From Gynuella sp. (GTDB lineage Bacteria; Pseudomonadota; Gammaproteobacteria; Pseudomonadales; Natronospirillaceae), in NCBI GenBank assembly GCA_028282465.1, contig JANQHX010000019.1, positions 1 through 50,236 of the forward strand: DNA of 50,236 nucleotides. Reading direction: 5' to 3'. The stretch's first letter is position 1; every line of letters begins with the position of its first letter. The notes beneath the pieces were generated by a model. It did not search any database. It was given only the letters and a program-made list of their open reading frames with translations, and was not told where the DNA came from. A program made the position numbers and the translations under genes. Positions 23,694 through 33,120 of the stretch are shown piece by piece.

Positions 23694-24815
23694 ATGAGAA
23701 TCAAATCAGGACCTATTATCGCCGTTGTTCTGGCGGCGTTGTTATTTGCTTGGATCGGTTTAGGTGGAAGTAATCAAGGTGAGGCAGTTACGGAAACCGC
23801 TGAAGCGCCCCAGCAACCAGTGAGCTTACCAACGGTGCAAGCCGAGGTTGTTGAAGCGGAGCCAATTGACCGAACGCTTGTTTTGAATGGACACACAGAA
23901 GCGAAACGAAGCGTCATGATTCGATCTGAAGCCGCTGGTAGAGTCATTAAACTCAATAAGAACAAAGGTGACTTTGTCGAAAAAGGCGAGTTAATCATTC
24001 AGGTAGATACCTCCGATCTGAAAGCACAGCTAGCCTCGGCAAGAGCTTTGGAAAAACAAAGAAAGCTGGAGCTTGATGGCAGTAAAAGACTGTTTGATCA
24101 AGGCCTACAAAATTCTGCGCAACTCGCCGCTTCAACTGCTCTGCATGAACAAGCTAAAGCGCAAAGATACGGCCTTGAGTTAGCCCTTGCAGATACAGAA
24201 GTGAGAGCGCCTTTTGAGGGTTTCTTAAATGCCAGACCGGTTGAGCTGGGTTCGTTCGTTCAACCGGGGGACATGGTTGCTGAAATTCTTAATTTTAATC
24301 CTCTTCTATTTACCGTTCAGGTATCGGAAAACAACGTACAGTCCATCGACATCGGTATGACTGCTATTGCCGAGTTGGCAAATGGCAGTGAAATTCCTGC
24401 TCAGGTTTCCTTTATATCCGCATCGGCCAACCCAACTACCCGCACATTTACTGTGGATCTAGAGTCCTTGGTCGAATTGGAAAACCCGGTAGCAGGCACA
24501 ACCGTCAGTGTTGAAATTCCAGTAGAGACGACCATGGCTCACTTCATCAGCCCGGCGCTGCTAATTCTCGATGATGATGGACGCTTAGGCATTAAAGTGC
24601 TGGACGACGAAAACAGAGTACATTTCAAAAACGTTGAAATCGCTGAGTCGACTCCCAGAGGTATTTGGGTGACGGGCTTACCCGTACAAACCAATGTGAT
24701 TACCGTCGGCCAAGGTTTTGTTGATGAGAACGACATTGTTGAAGCCATGTTTAATGAGATTGACGATGCCGCCGCCAACCAAAACCCTGTTATCGCAGAA
24801 GCATCAGAGGGTTAA
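23694..24815 (+). CDS. RND efflux periplasmic adaptor (membrane fusion protein)
   Basis: The 373-residue protein links an inner-membrane RND pump to an outer-membrane channel. I chose the ATG at 23694 because it gives a clean N-terminal anchor (MRIKSGPIIAVVLAALLFAWIGLGG). An upstream TTG would add 21 unlikely residues. The hydrophilic N-linker is followed by a lipoyl/barrel-sandwich half (SVMIRSEAAGRVIKLNKNKGDFVEKGELIIQ), an alpha-hairpin (about 105-150), the second lipoyl half (RAPFEGFLNARPVELGSFV) and beta-barrel and membrane-proximal domains. It ends 3 bp before the permease. No outer-membrane factor is nearby. Substrate cannot be inferred. Confidence 0.92.
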   Translation: MRIKSGPIIAVVLAALLFAWIGLGGSNQGEAVTETAEAPQQPVSLPTVQAEVVEAEPIDRTLVLNGHTEAKRSVMIRSEAAGRVIKLNKNKGDFVEKGELIIQVDTSDLKAQLASARALEKQRKLELDGSKRLFDQGLQNSAQLAASTALHEQAKAQRYGLELALADTEVRAPFEGFLNARPVELGSFVQPGDMVAEILNFNPLLFTVQVSENNVQSIDIGMTAIAELANGSEIPAQVSFISASANPTTRTFTVDLESLVELENPVAGTTVSVEIPVETTMAHFISPALLILDDDGRLGIKVLDDENRVHFKNVEIAESTPRGIWVTGLPVQTNVITVGQGFVDENDIVEAMFNEIDDAAANQNPVIAEASEG

Positions 24816-24818
24816 CTT

Positions 24819-27800
24819 ATGATTGGTCTAATCACCACGGCGCTGGCCCGAACTCGAACCACTCTTTTGTTGTTCACCCTGCTGATTATCAGCGGTCTAG
24901 TGTCGTTCTTTAACATCTCAAAAGAGTCCTTCCCAGACGTACAAATTCCTATCGTGTATGTGTTTGTTGGTATGGAAGGGGTTTCTCCTGAAGACGCTGA
25001 CAGCATGATTGTATCTCCTCTATACAAAGAGTTGAAAACCCTGGAAGGTCTTAAACAAATTAGCTCAACCGCCTCCGAAGGTCATGCCTCAGTGACCATG
25101 GAATTTGAAGCGGACGCTGACATTGATCAAGCCTTGGTTGATGTTCGAGAAGCCACTGACACTGCCAAAGGCGAGTTGCCTGCTGCAGCTGATGAGCCAA
25201 CCGTCAACGAAGTCAATCTTTCTAAGATGCCAGTGGTAAAAATCGCCCTATCAGGCAACCTGGATGAAAGGGTTTTGAAATCCATTGCTGAAGACTTACA
25301 GGAAGAAATTGAAGGCCTGCCTGAAGTGCTTGAAGCCAACATCACGGGCACAAGGGAAGAAATGGCGGAAATCGTTGTCGACCCAGCATTGATGGCCAGT
25401 TACAACCTTTCCCATAGTGAACTGATTTCCTTGGTGACCAGCAACAATCAACTGGTGACCGCAGGTAACATGGACACGGGCGCTGGCCGCTTTGCCGTTA
25501 AAGTGCCAGGGTTGATTGAAAACGAAGAAGATATTCTTAATCTCCCGGTGAAAGTGGATGGTGACACCGTTGTCACTTTCAGTGACATCGCAATCGGCCA
25601 AAGAACTTATAAAGACAGAGAAAATATTTCTCGGGTAGATGGAGAACCTGCTGTTGTTCTAGAAGTCTCTAAGCGAGTTGGTGAAAACATCATCGACACC
25701 ATAGATAAAGTCAAAGAGGTGGTTTACGCCTCAGAAGAATTCTGGCCTGAAGGACTATCTGTGGTGTTCACCCAGGATCAGTCATCAGACGTTAGAACTC
25801 AGCTTAAAGATCTCTACAACAGCGTTATTTTGTCCACACTACTGGTTTTCATTGTTGTGGTTTGGGCCCTGGGACCAACCAATGGTCTGCTAGTTGGCAT
25901 CGCGATCCCCTCTTCTTTCCTGACCGGTATTCTAGCTTTGAGCATGATGGGTTTGACCATCAATATGGTCGTGCTTTTCGGGTTGATCATGTCCGTGGGC
26001 ATGTTGGTTGATGGCGCTATTGTGGTCACTGAGTATGCCGACCGACGAATGAACGAAGGCGCCAGTCGATTGGTGGCCTATCGTGAGGCAGCCACTCGAA
26101 TGGCTTGGCCAATTATTGCATCAACAGCAACGACACTGGCGGTGTTCATGCCTTTATTGTTTTGGCCTGGCATCATGGGTGAGTTCATGAAGTACCTCCC
26201 TCTCACAGTTTTGATGACCCTGTCTGCGTCTCTGGTGATGGCCCTCATTGCGGTGCCAACCTTTGGATACCTGTTCGGTCGACCATCCCCTGTTTCTGAA
26301 AGCCAAAAGCTCGCATTACAGGCCGCCTCTCATGGTGATCTGGACAAACTCACTGGCATGACAGGTCGTTACGTTAAGGCTTTGAAATTTCTAGTCATGC
26401 GTCCGCTATACGTGATGTTTTACATCATACTGCTAGTGGTATTGATTTTCGTGGCCTATGGCCGATCAGGCTTGGGAACTGAATTCTTCCCAGAGTTTGA
26501 TGAAAACTACGGCAGCGTAGCTGTGAGAGCACGAGGAAACCTCTCTTTAGAAGAACGGGATGTCCTAGTAAAAACCGTTGAGCAGCGGGTATTAGGTATG
26601 CCAGAAGTTAAATCCGTCTACACCTACACTGACGCAGCCCGAATTCGCGAATATCCAGATGATGCCATTGGCATTGTTCAGCTGGAATTTGTTGACTGGC
26701 AAGAGCGTCGAAGAACCAAAGTCATTCTTGAGGAAATCGTTGCCAACACCACCGACATTCCTGGCATACATGTGGAAAAACATGTTGAGCCCAACGGCCC
26801 AGCTGCTGGCGTAGACATTCAACTGGAGTTCATTTCCTATGACCTGAACCTGCTGAAGGAAACGGTCAGCAAGATAAGCAATAAGCTTTCAGCGAATCCA
26901 AAAATGATCGATGTATCCGACAATTTACCCTTGGATGGTATTGAATGGGAAATCGACGTTGACCGTGAGCAAGCCAGTCGATTTGGCACCAGTTTGCAGA
27001 CAGTGGGCTCCTCAATTCAGATGATTACGGGTGGGTTAAATATTGGAACCTATCGCCCGGACAATTCCGACGATGAATTAGATATTCGTATGAGATACCC
27101 CTTCAATGGTCGAAGTCTGGATCAAATAGATAATCTGACAATTACCGCCGGCGGACAACAGGTACCTATCTCTAATTTTGTTGAACGCATTCCAAGAAAC
27201 AAAAAAGGTGAGATTTACCGAATTGACGGCACTCTGACTTTCAAAGTGGAAGCCAATGTCATTGAAAGTGAGCGCCAAGATTTGGTAATTGCTGAATTGC
27301 GAGACGAATTGGCAGCTATGTATGCCAGTGGTGAAATCTCACCGGAGGTCACCTTTAAGTTTGTAGGTAATCAAGAAGATCAGGAAGAAGCAGGTCAGTT
27401 CTTGGTTCAGGCATTTGGTGTGGCGTTTTTCATCATGATTATCATTTTGGTCAGCCAGTTTAATAGCTTCTATCAAACCGGATTAATCCTAAGCGCCGTG
27501 GGCTTAAGTACCGTTGGGGTATTCCTAGGATTGCTGGTTACCAGAGGGCAGTTCGGTATTGTTATGTCTGGGGTTGGGGTTATTTCCCTTGCTGGTATTG
27601 TGGTTAATAACAATATCGTATTGATTGACACCTTCAACGTTATTCGGAAGCAAGGCGTGCCTGCAGTAGAAGCCGTTTTAATGACCGGTGCACAGCGTTT
27701 AAGACCAGTGATTTTAACCACCGTGACCACCATTTTGGGATTAATACCCATGGTTACCCAGCTAAACATTGATTTGATAGCTGGTAGCTACACAGTTGGT

Positions 27801-27965
27801 GCCCCTTCTACCGGTATGTGGAGTCAATTGGCAACAGCCATTGCAGGAGGTTTAACCTTCGCAACTGTACTGACGCTAGTTGCTACCCCTACTCTTCTAG
27901 TCCTCAAGGCGCAGCGGGAAGACCGCAAAAAAATGCGCTTGGAGGCAGCAAGCCAGCTAGGTTAA
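24819..27965 (+). CDS. RND efflux permease
   Basis: The 1048-residue inner-membrane proton antiporter has the usual two-fold layout. It shows TM1 with SFFNISKESFPDVQIPIV, a large periplasmic loop, TM2-TM6, the EFFPEFDEN segment starting the second half, a second loop and TM8-TM12 (FGIVMSGVGVISLAGIVVNNNIVLID). In TM4 the proton-relay region reads GMLVDGAIVV: D398 is present but the usual second Asp is G399. That places it in a divergent RND branch, not the AcrB core. It is translationally close to the adaptor (3-bp gap, GAGG in the adaptor end) and followed by an intrinsic terminator. Confidence 0.93.
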   Translation: MIGLITTALARTRTTLLLFTLLIISGLVSFFNISKESFPDVQIPIVYVFVGMEGVSPEDADSMIVSPLYKELKTLEGLKQISSTASEGHASVTMEFEADADIDQALVDVREATDTAKGELPAAADEPTVNEVNLSKMPVVKIALSGNLDERVLKSIAEDLQEEIEGLPEVLEANITGTREEMAEIVVDPALMASYNLSHSELISLVTSNNQLVTAGNMDTGAGRFAVKVPGLIENEEDILNLPVKVDGDTVVTFSDIAIGQRTYKDRENISRVDGEPAVVLEVSKRVGENIIDTIDKVKEVVYASEEFWPEGLSVVFTQDQSSDVRTQLKDLYNSVILSTLLVFIVVVWALGPTNGLLVGIAIPSSFLTGILALSMMGLTINMVVLFGLIMSVGMLVDGAIVVTEYADRRMNEGASRLVAYREAATRMAWPIIASTATTLAVFMPLLFWPGIMGEFMKYLPLTVLMTLSASLVMALIAVPTFGYLFGRPSPVSESQKLALQAASHGDLDKLTGMTGRYVKALKFLVMRPLYVMFYIILLVVLIFVAYGRSGLGTEFFPEFDENYGSVAVRARGNLSLEERDVLVKTVEQRVLGMPEVKSVYTYTDAARIREYPDDAIGIVQLEFVDWQERRRTKVILEEIVANTTDIPGIHVEKHVEPNGPAAGVDIQLEFISYDLNLLKETVSKISNKLSANPKMIDVSDNLPLDGIEWEIDVDREQASRFGTSLQTVGSSIQMITGGLNIGTYRPDNSDDELDIRMRYPFNGRSLDQIDNLTITAGGQQVPISNFVERIPRNKKGEIYRIDGTLTFKVEANVIESERQDLVIAELRDELAAMYASGEISPEVTFKFVGNQEDQEEAGQFLVQAFGVAFFIMIIILVSQFNSFYQTGLILSAVGLSTVGVFLGLLVTRGQFGIVMSGVGVISLAGIVVNNNIVLIDTFNVIRKQGVPAVEAVLMTGAQRLRPVILTTVTTILGLIPMVTQLNIDLIAGSYTVGAPSTGMWSQLATAIAGGLTFATVLTLVATPTLLVLKAQREDRKKMRLEAASQLG

Positions 27966-27992
27966 ATCGCACTAGAGGTTACAAAGCTAAAT

Positions 27993-28022
27993 AAAAGAGG
28001 TGTATTTGCACCTCTTTTTTGT
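27993..28022 (+). terminator. Intrinsic terminator after the RND pair
   Basis: A 10-bp perfect stem (27993-28002 with 28009-28018) with a 6-nt loop runs into a T-rich tract about 27 nt past the permease stop. Confidence 0.88.
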
Positions 28023-28066
28023 TTTGGCACTGGGGTACAATTCGCGCCCTCAAATTCATAGGTTAA

Positions 28067-30085
28067 ATGTTGTTCTACATGGGTTATTTACTGGTTATAG
28101 CCACATCGTTGATATTGTCTCTCTCTTCTGCTCACGCCAGTACTTTGAGTATTGCTCAGCAGCGTAAAACCTATGACCTGGCATTAACGGCCATTCAAAA
28201 GAACAACTTTAAAACCTACCAATATTACGCCAAGAAAATTGAAGACTACCCACTGCACCAGTATTTAGAATTTGAATACATTCTGAAGCGAGTCGCAGTC
28301 AGTCGAAGACCAGAAGTAGATAGCTATCTTGCAAGAAATGCCAATAGCCTGAAAGCCATTTCGTTACGTCATGAGTGGATTAGATATCTGGGAAAACATA
28401 ATCAATGGCAAGTGCTGTTAGATTATGTTCACAGTGACGACCCAACAGATATTCAGTGTCTTAAGATTGAAGCGGGCGTGAGAGTATTTAACACCTCTTT
28501 GCCGGTGGAACAAATCAACAAATTATGGCTGCACCCAGGCTCGCAGCCAGATTCCTGTAACCCCGTTTTTGACCGTTGGAAACAAGCGAATCATCTTACG
28601 GATAAGCTACTTTGGGACAGATTTGAGCTCAGTGTCAAAGAGGGAAATTTTAAATTCGCCCGCTATTTAGCGACTCAAGTCGCTGCTGACGATCGTCAAT
28701 CCGCTACCCTATTACTGACCATTGCGGGTAGCCCACTGAAATTAAAATCGACCAAGGCGGTCAGTGCATCTGATCCGAGATATGGAGCCATCATCGCCGA
28801 AGGTTTCCGACGATTAATTCCCAAATATTTCAAAACAGCGCACAAGCTTTGGCCCTCTTACCGCAATAAGCTTTCAGACCGGGCGGATCTGCAACAGGAA
28901 ATTGACCATCTTTTGGGTATCAAACTCGCCAGATACCTAGAACCTGAGGCAGGCAATTGGTTACTGGCAAATGTGGCAAAAGAACTCCCAGACAAGGAAA
29001 CCCAGCTGTGGCAATTTCGAGTGGCGTTGCGTCATCAAGACTGGATCAGTGTGCTAGAAATTTTAGATCCATGGCAACCAGAAAATCCAGACGAAGCCTC
29101 ATGGAAAGCCTACTGGCAAGCCCGAGCCACCGAACTAATCACCATAGACAGTGGCCGCATTCCCGATGTTAAAGCCCTGTTTTCTGCTGTGCCTAAACAG
29201 CGAGATTTCTATAGTTTTCTAGCTGCTGATCGCTTAGGCGAGCATTATAGTCTGCAACATCAAAGCTCCGATATTCCTGACTATCTTGTTGGCAGGGTCG
29301 AACACTTTCCGGCGATTCAGCGCGCTCTGGAATTGTACGCTCTAGGAAACAAATCCAAGGCAGAAAACGAGTGGGAGTTTGCGCTCCAGCAAATGTCTTC
29401 AGAGGAACAGGTGGCTGCTGCTAAATTGGCTTTGGAATGGGGCTGGTTGTATCAATGCATTGTGTCTCTGGCAAAAGCAAAACAGTGGCATGAACTCAAT
29501 TTGCGCTTTCCCCTCGCCTTCAAAGAATATTTCCATCGATTTGCTAATTCCCATCAGATTGAAGTGAGCTGGTTGTATGCCATTGCACGCCAGGAAAGTG
29601 CTTTTAACGAGCAAGCGGTGTCCACTGCGGGTGCTCGAGGCCTATTGCAAATTATGCCGGCCACCGCCTCTGTAGTGGCAAAGCGATACCAAATTGACTA
29701 CAACGGGAAGAATCATCTGTTTAATCCTGGAAAATCCATTGAGCTTGGCAGTGCTTACATTGCCGAACTTTATCAGCAATACGATGCTAACCCTTACCTG
29801 GCGACAGCTTCTTATAACGCCGGTTACAGCCGAGTAAAAAGTTGGCTCGCCGACGGCGCAGACGAATTGCCTATGGACATTTGGGTAGAAACTATCCCTA
29901 TTGATGAAACTCGAAAATACGTTAAACGAGTGATGACTTACCGGGTGATTTACGGAGCCCACTTAGACAATATTGTCCGATTAAATCCTGACGTCTTGAA
30001 GGTGCCACCATCAGTCGTCAACTGGCCAAAACAAGAATCCAATGGAAAAGCCGGAGCCCTGAGCTATTCTGACAAAATACAATAA
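28067..30085 (+). CDS. slt: Soluble lytic murein transglycosylase
   Basis: The 672-residue periplasmic enzyme cleaves the MurNAc-GlcNAc bond of peptidoglycan, forming 1,6-anhydroMurNAc. An N-terminal signal peptide ends with AHA-S at about residue 25. A long alpha-superhelical U-domain (about 30-460) precedes the SLT catalytic domain. The catalytic glutamate is E510 in ARQESAFNEQAVS, followed by GARGLLQIMPATA and ASYNAGYSRV. Slightly longer than E. coli Slt70 (645). ATGs at 28067 and 28079 are both usable; the first is kept. A short gap (19 bp) leads to the next gene. Confidence 0.95.
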   Translation: MLFYMGYLLVIATSLILSLSSAHASTLSIAQQRKTYDLALTAIQKNNFKTYQYYAKKIEDYPLHQYLEFEYILKRVAVSRRPEVDSYLARNANSLKAISLRHEWIRYLGKHNQWQVLLDYVHSDDPTDIQCLKIEAGVRVFNTSLPVEQINKLWLHPGSQPDSCNPVFDRWKQANHLTDKLLWDRFELSVKEGNFKFARYLATQVAADDRQSATLLLTIAGSPLKLKSTKAVSASDPRYGAIIAEGFRRLIPKYFKTAHKLWPSYRNKLSDRADLQQEIDHLLGIKLARYLEPEAGNWLLANVAKELPDKETQLWQFRVALRHQDWISVLEILDPWQPENPDEASWKAYWQARATELITIDSGRIPDVKALFSAVPKQRDFYSFLAADRLGEHYSLQHQSSDIPDYLVGRVEHFPAIQRALELYALGNKSKAENEWEFALQQMSSEEQVAAAKLALEWGWLYQCIVSLAKAKQWHELNLRFPLAFKEYFHRFANSHQIEVSWLYAIARQESAFNEQAVSTAGARGLLQIMPATASVVAKRYQIDYNGKNHLFNPGKSIELGSAYIAELYQQYDANPYLATASYNAGYSRVKSWLADGADELPMDIWVETIPIDETRKYVKRVMTYRVIYGAHLDNIVRLNPDVLKVPPSVVNWPKQESNGKAGALSYSDKIQ

Positions 30086-30104
30086 TTATCCATTGGTATA
30101 GTTA

Positions 30105-30629
30105 ATGACAAAATCGGTTTCTAAATCCGATGAGGAAGTTCTATCCACGCACCAACAGATGTTGGCGCTCGCAGTGGTTCAAATTAAGTGTATTCTTGAG
30201 GATGGTTCAGACTCAGTCACCGACTTAACAGAATCCTTCATCAACATCGCCAACCTGCTTGATACCACCATTAAGAATCAAGAAATGGATGGCCAAGTCG
30301 AAAGCCAATTACAGTCAGCCCATGATTCCATTAATCAGGGAATTATCGCCTTTCAGTTCTACGACCGAATCACTCAGCGTTTAGATCATATTTGCAGCAG
30401 CCTTGATCAAATCTCAAACCTTATGTCTGACGAAGACCGTCGGGCACAGAGGGAACAATGGGAGAACCTAAAGAACGGTGTTAAGGAAAGATACACAATG
30501 GAATCAGAAACCATTGTGTACGAAAAAATTCTGTCAGGGGAATCCGTTGAAACTGCGATGGCGGCCTATCGAGACTATCAACAAAAACATTATCATGCAG
30601 GTAACGATGATGACGTGGAGTTTTTCTAA
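30105..30629 (+). CDS. Unknown helical protein with a chemotaxis-like FQFYDRITQ motif
   Basis: The 174-residue cytoplasmic product has no signal peptide or membrane segment and appears almost entirely helical. The stretch AFQFYDRITQRLDHICSSL (around residues 84-103) resembles the F-Q-(F/D)-(Q/Y)-D-R-(V/I)-(S/T)-Q sequence found in CheZ-like phosphatases and methyl-accepting protein partners. The preceding DLTESFINIANLLD also recalls those helical bundles. The C-terminus is acidic (GNDDDVEFF). It follows slt by 19 bp and is probably co-transcribed. A CheV-like gene lies 0.9 kb further on the other strand. A signalling role is inference from the motif only. Confidence 0.75.
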   Translation: MTKSVSKSDEEVLSTHQQMLALAVVQIKCILEDGSDSVTDLTESFINIANLLDTTIKNQEMDGQVESQLQSAHDSINQGIIAFQFYDRITQRLDHICSSLDQISNLMSDEDRRAQREQWENLKNGVKERYTMESETIVYEKILSGESVETAMAAYRDYQQKHYHAGNDDDVEFF

Positions 30630-30638
30630 AACTCCCTT

Positions 30639-31481
30639 TTAGGCCTGAGACGCTTCCACAATTTCAAATTGCTCTGCCAGTGTTGGCCCTGTTTCAAGCA
30701 CTTGAACCTCATCACCCACCTTAATCATGCCTTGGTCACGATGAATGCCATTCATGCCAAAATAGGTTTTCTTGCCAAACCGGCGGTGTTCGACCAAGCC
30801 TTTTGTGACCTCAGTTTGACGACTACCTTCAGTTGGATGAACAGAAGGAACCCCACACCGACTGCAGGGTTTCGTAAGGTCAAACTCAATACCGTTAATT
30901 GAAAGCTTTCTCCAGGTGTCTTCTTCCCAGGGCTCCGCACCTTCTATAACCACATTGGGTCGAAATCTTAATGGATCTAGTTCCATGCCTAATGTTGAGC
31001 CTAGGTGATCGCAGGAAGCTTCAGTGGTGAATAAAAATGGAAAACCATCGGCAAAGCTAACCAGGTCACCGGGTTGACTGAAATCTGGATGTACCGAACG
31101 ATTACTGTCCGGCAACAAGGTAATTAAACGAACGTTCTTTTCTAGAATATCTGAAATCCAATTAGACAAATCATGGCTCACCTCGGCTCCTTTGACCATG
31201 TCATTCCAAATTGAAAACTCATCAACCTCTGTATAGCTTGCGGTTAAATCAATCGTTTTGGCTTGTGAGCCCAAACCTAAAATTAATTGGTCGTTCTGTA
31301 AAGAGACATCAAATTCCACCAGGGACTGAGTGGATCGTAAACTGATAAATCTGTTTTCTTCATTAACTAGCATTAAGCGTCTATCGTTGACTGGCCCCAA
31401 TTGATCAATCGACAGACTTGTGGAAGGAATAGCGGGAAGAGACTTGATGGGGTAAACAAAAAGTGATTTAACTCGAAGCAT
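30639..31481 (-). CDS. MOSC domain protein with N-terminal beta-barrel (YcbX-like)
   Basis: The 280-residue protein has the MOSC N-terminal beta-barrel domain (LFVYPIKSL start, GPVNDRRLMLVNEENRFISLR) and a C-terminal MOSC domain. The conserved cysteine region is KPCSRCGVPSVHPTEG, followed by FGMNGIHRDQGMIKVGDEV. MOSC proteins bind molybdenum cofactor through a cysteine and, in the YcbX group, take part in reducing N-hydroxylated compounds. A ferredoxin domain, present at the C-terminus of E. coli YcbX, is absent here; a separate electron donor would be needed. It is convergent with the upstream helical protein, whose stop is 9 bp away. Confidence 0.88.
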   Translation of the reverse strand: MLRVKSLFVYPIKSLPAIPSTSLSIDQLGPVNDRRLMLVNEENRFISLRSTQSLVEFDVSLQNDQLILGLGSQAKTIDLTASYTEVDEFSIWNDMVKGAEVSHDLSNWISDILEKNVRLITLLPDSNRSVHPDFSQPGDLVSFADGFPFLFTTEASCDHLGSTLGMELDPLRFRPNVVIEGAEPWEEDTWRKLSINGIEFDLTKPCSRCGVPSVHPTEGSRQTEVTKGLVEHRRFGKKTYFGMNGIHRDQGMIKVGDEVQVLETGPTLAEQFEIVEASQA

Positions 31482-31555
31482 TTCGATCCCTCAATCAACT
31501 TAATTAATTGCTTAGTTTCTTTTTATTATTTTTTAATTCAGGAATCCAGAATTTT

Positions 31556-32479
31556 TTAGTTTGTTTCCAATCTTTTTAAAATTAATTTGGCGAGTTCATC
31601 TGGTTTGAATTTAGACAAGAATGCATCACAGCCTACTTTTTCAACCATTGCTTCATTGAAACTGCCGCTGAGCGAGGTGTGCAACACAACATATAGGTCT
31701 TTTAATTGCGGATTAGATCTAATTTCCGTCGTCAGCATATAACCATCCATAACAGGCATTTCGGCGTCTGTTATCACCATCAATAACTTCTCTTGTAGGT
31801 TATAGCCTTGTTCAAGCCAGGAGTTCAGAAGCTTCAAACCTTTAGCGCCATCACTGGCGGTATGAACTTTTAGCCCTAAGCTTTCGAAGGTTTCTTGTGC
31901 TTGTGCAATCGCCGTTGGGGAATCGTCTACCATTAAAATTTCCTTACCCGCTGTCTTACTTAACGTCTCCTCCTCTAGGAAACTTGGATCAACTCGGGTC
32001 TCTGCCGGAACAACCTCCGACAGCACTTTCTCAACATCAATTATTTCAACAATTTGGTTGTTTACTCGAGTAATGGCCGTTAGATAATGACCACGACCTG
32101 TGCCGCTGGGTGGAGGCAATATTTCTTCCCAATTAAGGTTCATAATGCGATCAACTGACCCCACTAGAAATGCTTGAACCGTACTGTTGTATTCGGTAAC
32201 GATAATGGTTGAATCTTGATTGTACTCAATGGCTCCCATTCCGATGGACTTGCTCAAATCCAATACCGGTATGGTACGCCCTCTCAAGTGAGTCACACCA
32301 ATCACATAGGGATGTCGACTGGGCATTAGAGTGAGTTTGGGGAGGGTCAGTACTTCTTGAATTTTAAACACGTTGATGGCGAAAAACTGAGAAGCCTTAA
32401 GTTTGAACATAAGGATTTCCAGACGATTTTGCCCAACCAGTTTGGTTCGGCTATCAACATTTTTTAGAACTTTAGACAT
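31556..32479 (-). CDS. CheV-like chemotaxis coupling protein (CheW plus receiver)
   Basis: The 307-residue product has an N-terminal CheW domain (about 15-155; EILMFKLKASQFFAINVFKIQEVL, HPYVIGVTHLRGRTIPVLDLS). A C-terminal response-regulator receiver domain (about 180-305) has the acidic pocket LMVDDSPTA, the phosphoacceptor Asp in MVITDAEMPVMDGY, LHTSLSG and the K of FLSKF. CheV couples receptors to CheA and is tuned by phosphorylation. I chose the ATG at 32479; a TTG two codons upstream is possible. It is an orphan: no cheA, cheY, cheR or receptor is in this window. Confidence 0.93.
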   Translation of the reverse strand: MSKVLKNVDSRTKLVGQNRLEILMFKLKASQFFAINVFKIQEVLTLPKLTLMPSRHPYVIGVTHLRGRTIPVLDLSKSIGMGAIEYNQDSTIIVTEYNSTVQAFLVGSVDRIMNLNWEEILPPPSGTGRGHYLTAITRVNNQIVEIIDVEKVLSEVVPAETRVDPSFLEEETLSKTAGKEILMVDDSPTAIAQAQETFESLGLKVHTASDGAKGLKLLNSWLEQGYNLQEKLLMVITDAEMPVMDGYMLTTEIRSNPQLKDLYVVLHTSLSGSFNEAMVEKVGCDAFLSKFKPDELAKLILKRLETN

Positions 32480-32562
32480 GCTCAACTCAGGATTAAATAA
32501 CCACTATTCCCTCAGTGTAGCCATCATCCTGAATAATGCTGGTTGTGTTCTAAAAAATTGAG

Positions 32563-33120
32563 TTACCAGTTGCAGTAGCACCCCTCTGCCCAACCATTTA
32601 ACTGAGCAAATACCTGACGCTCATCCAATAGGTTTTGCAATATGGAATCAACAAAGCTGGTTTCAGTGCTGCAAGCGATACCTGCGCTAATGGGGCCGAG
32701 ATACGCCAACGAACGGTCTCTGTTGAAAATAATGGCGGATAGCGACGACACAATCCATGGATGATTTTCCGGTGACACTGGCTTTACCTGATGTTCTTCA
32801 AGATTAAATCTTGAGCGAAGGTATTCGACATCGTTCTGGTCAGAGTGGTTTTGATTTAATAGAAAAGCCAGGGGAATTTTTGAGCCGTAATAATCAACCA
32901 AATACTCCAGATGGTTCATCGCGAAGGCATTGCAGGGGCAACCGGGCTTGTAGGCAATGTTGATGTAAGCGTGTTCTGCTTTAATTTGGTTAGCTTCAAT
33001 CTCCAGAAGCAACTGGTTTTCGTCGAATACTCGAATGAAATGTAATTGTGCCCACAAGACTAAGGCGGCTGCCAATATAGCGAGCCACCCTAAACCATAA
33101 GCAATAAGCTTTTTCGCCAT
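32563..33120 (-). CDS. Membrane-anchored thioredoxin-like protein with CPC motif (possibly DUF6436)
   Basis: The 185-residue protein has an N-terminal membrane anchor (about residues 6-26). The remainder, probably periplasmic, suggests a thioredoxin-like fold: INIAYKPGCPCNAFAMNHL (C61, C63) follows a beta strand where Trx proteins carry CxxC, and a later SSLSAIIFNRDRSLAYLGPIS resembles the central strands. Three further cysteines are C150 and a C-terminal C181-Y-C183. A CPC/CYC pairing could be a disulfide relay or a metal site; this is inference. The ATG overlaps the upstream lipoprotein stop as TAATG. I recall a DUF6436 family of this shape but cannot confirm it. Confidence 0.75.
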   Translation of the reverse strand: MAKKLIAYGLGWLAILAAALVLWAQLHFIRVFDENQLLLEIEANQIKAEHAYINIAYKPGCPCNAFAMNHLEYLVDYYGSKIPLAFLLNQNHSDQNDVEYLRSRFNLEEHQVKPVSPENHPWIVSSLSAIIFNRDRSLAYLGPISAGIACSTETSFVDSILQNLLDERQVFAQLNGWAEGCYCNW

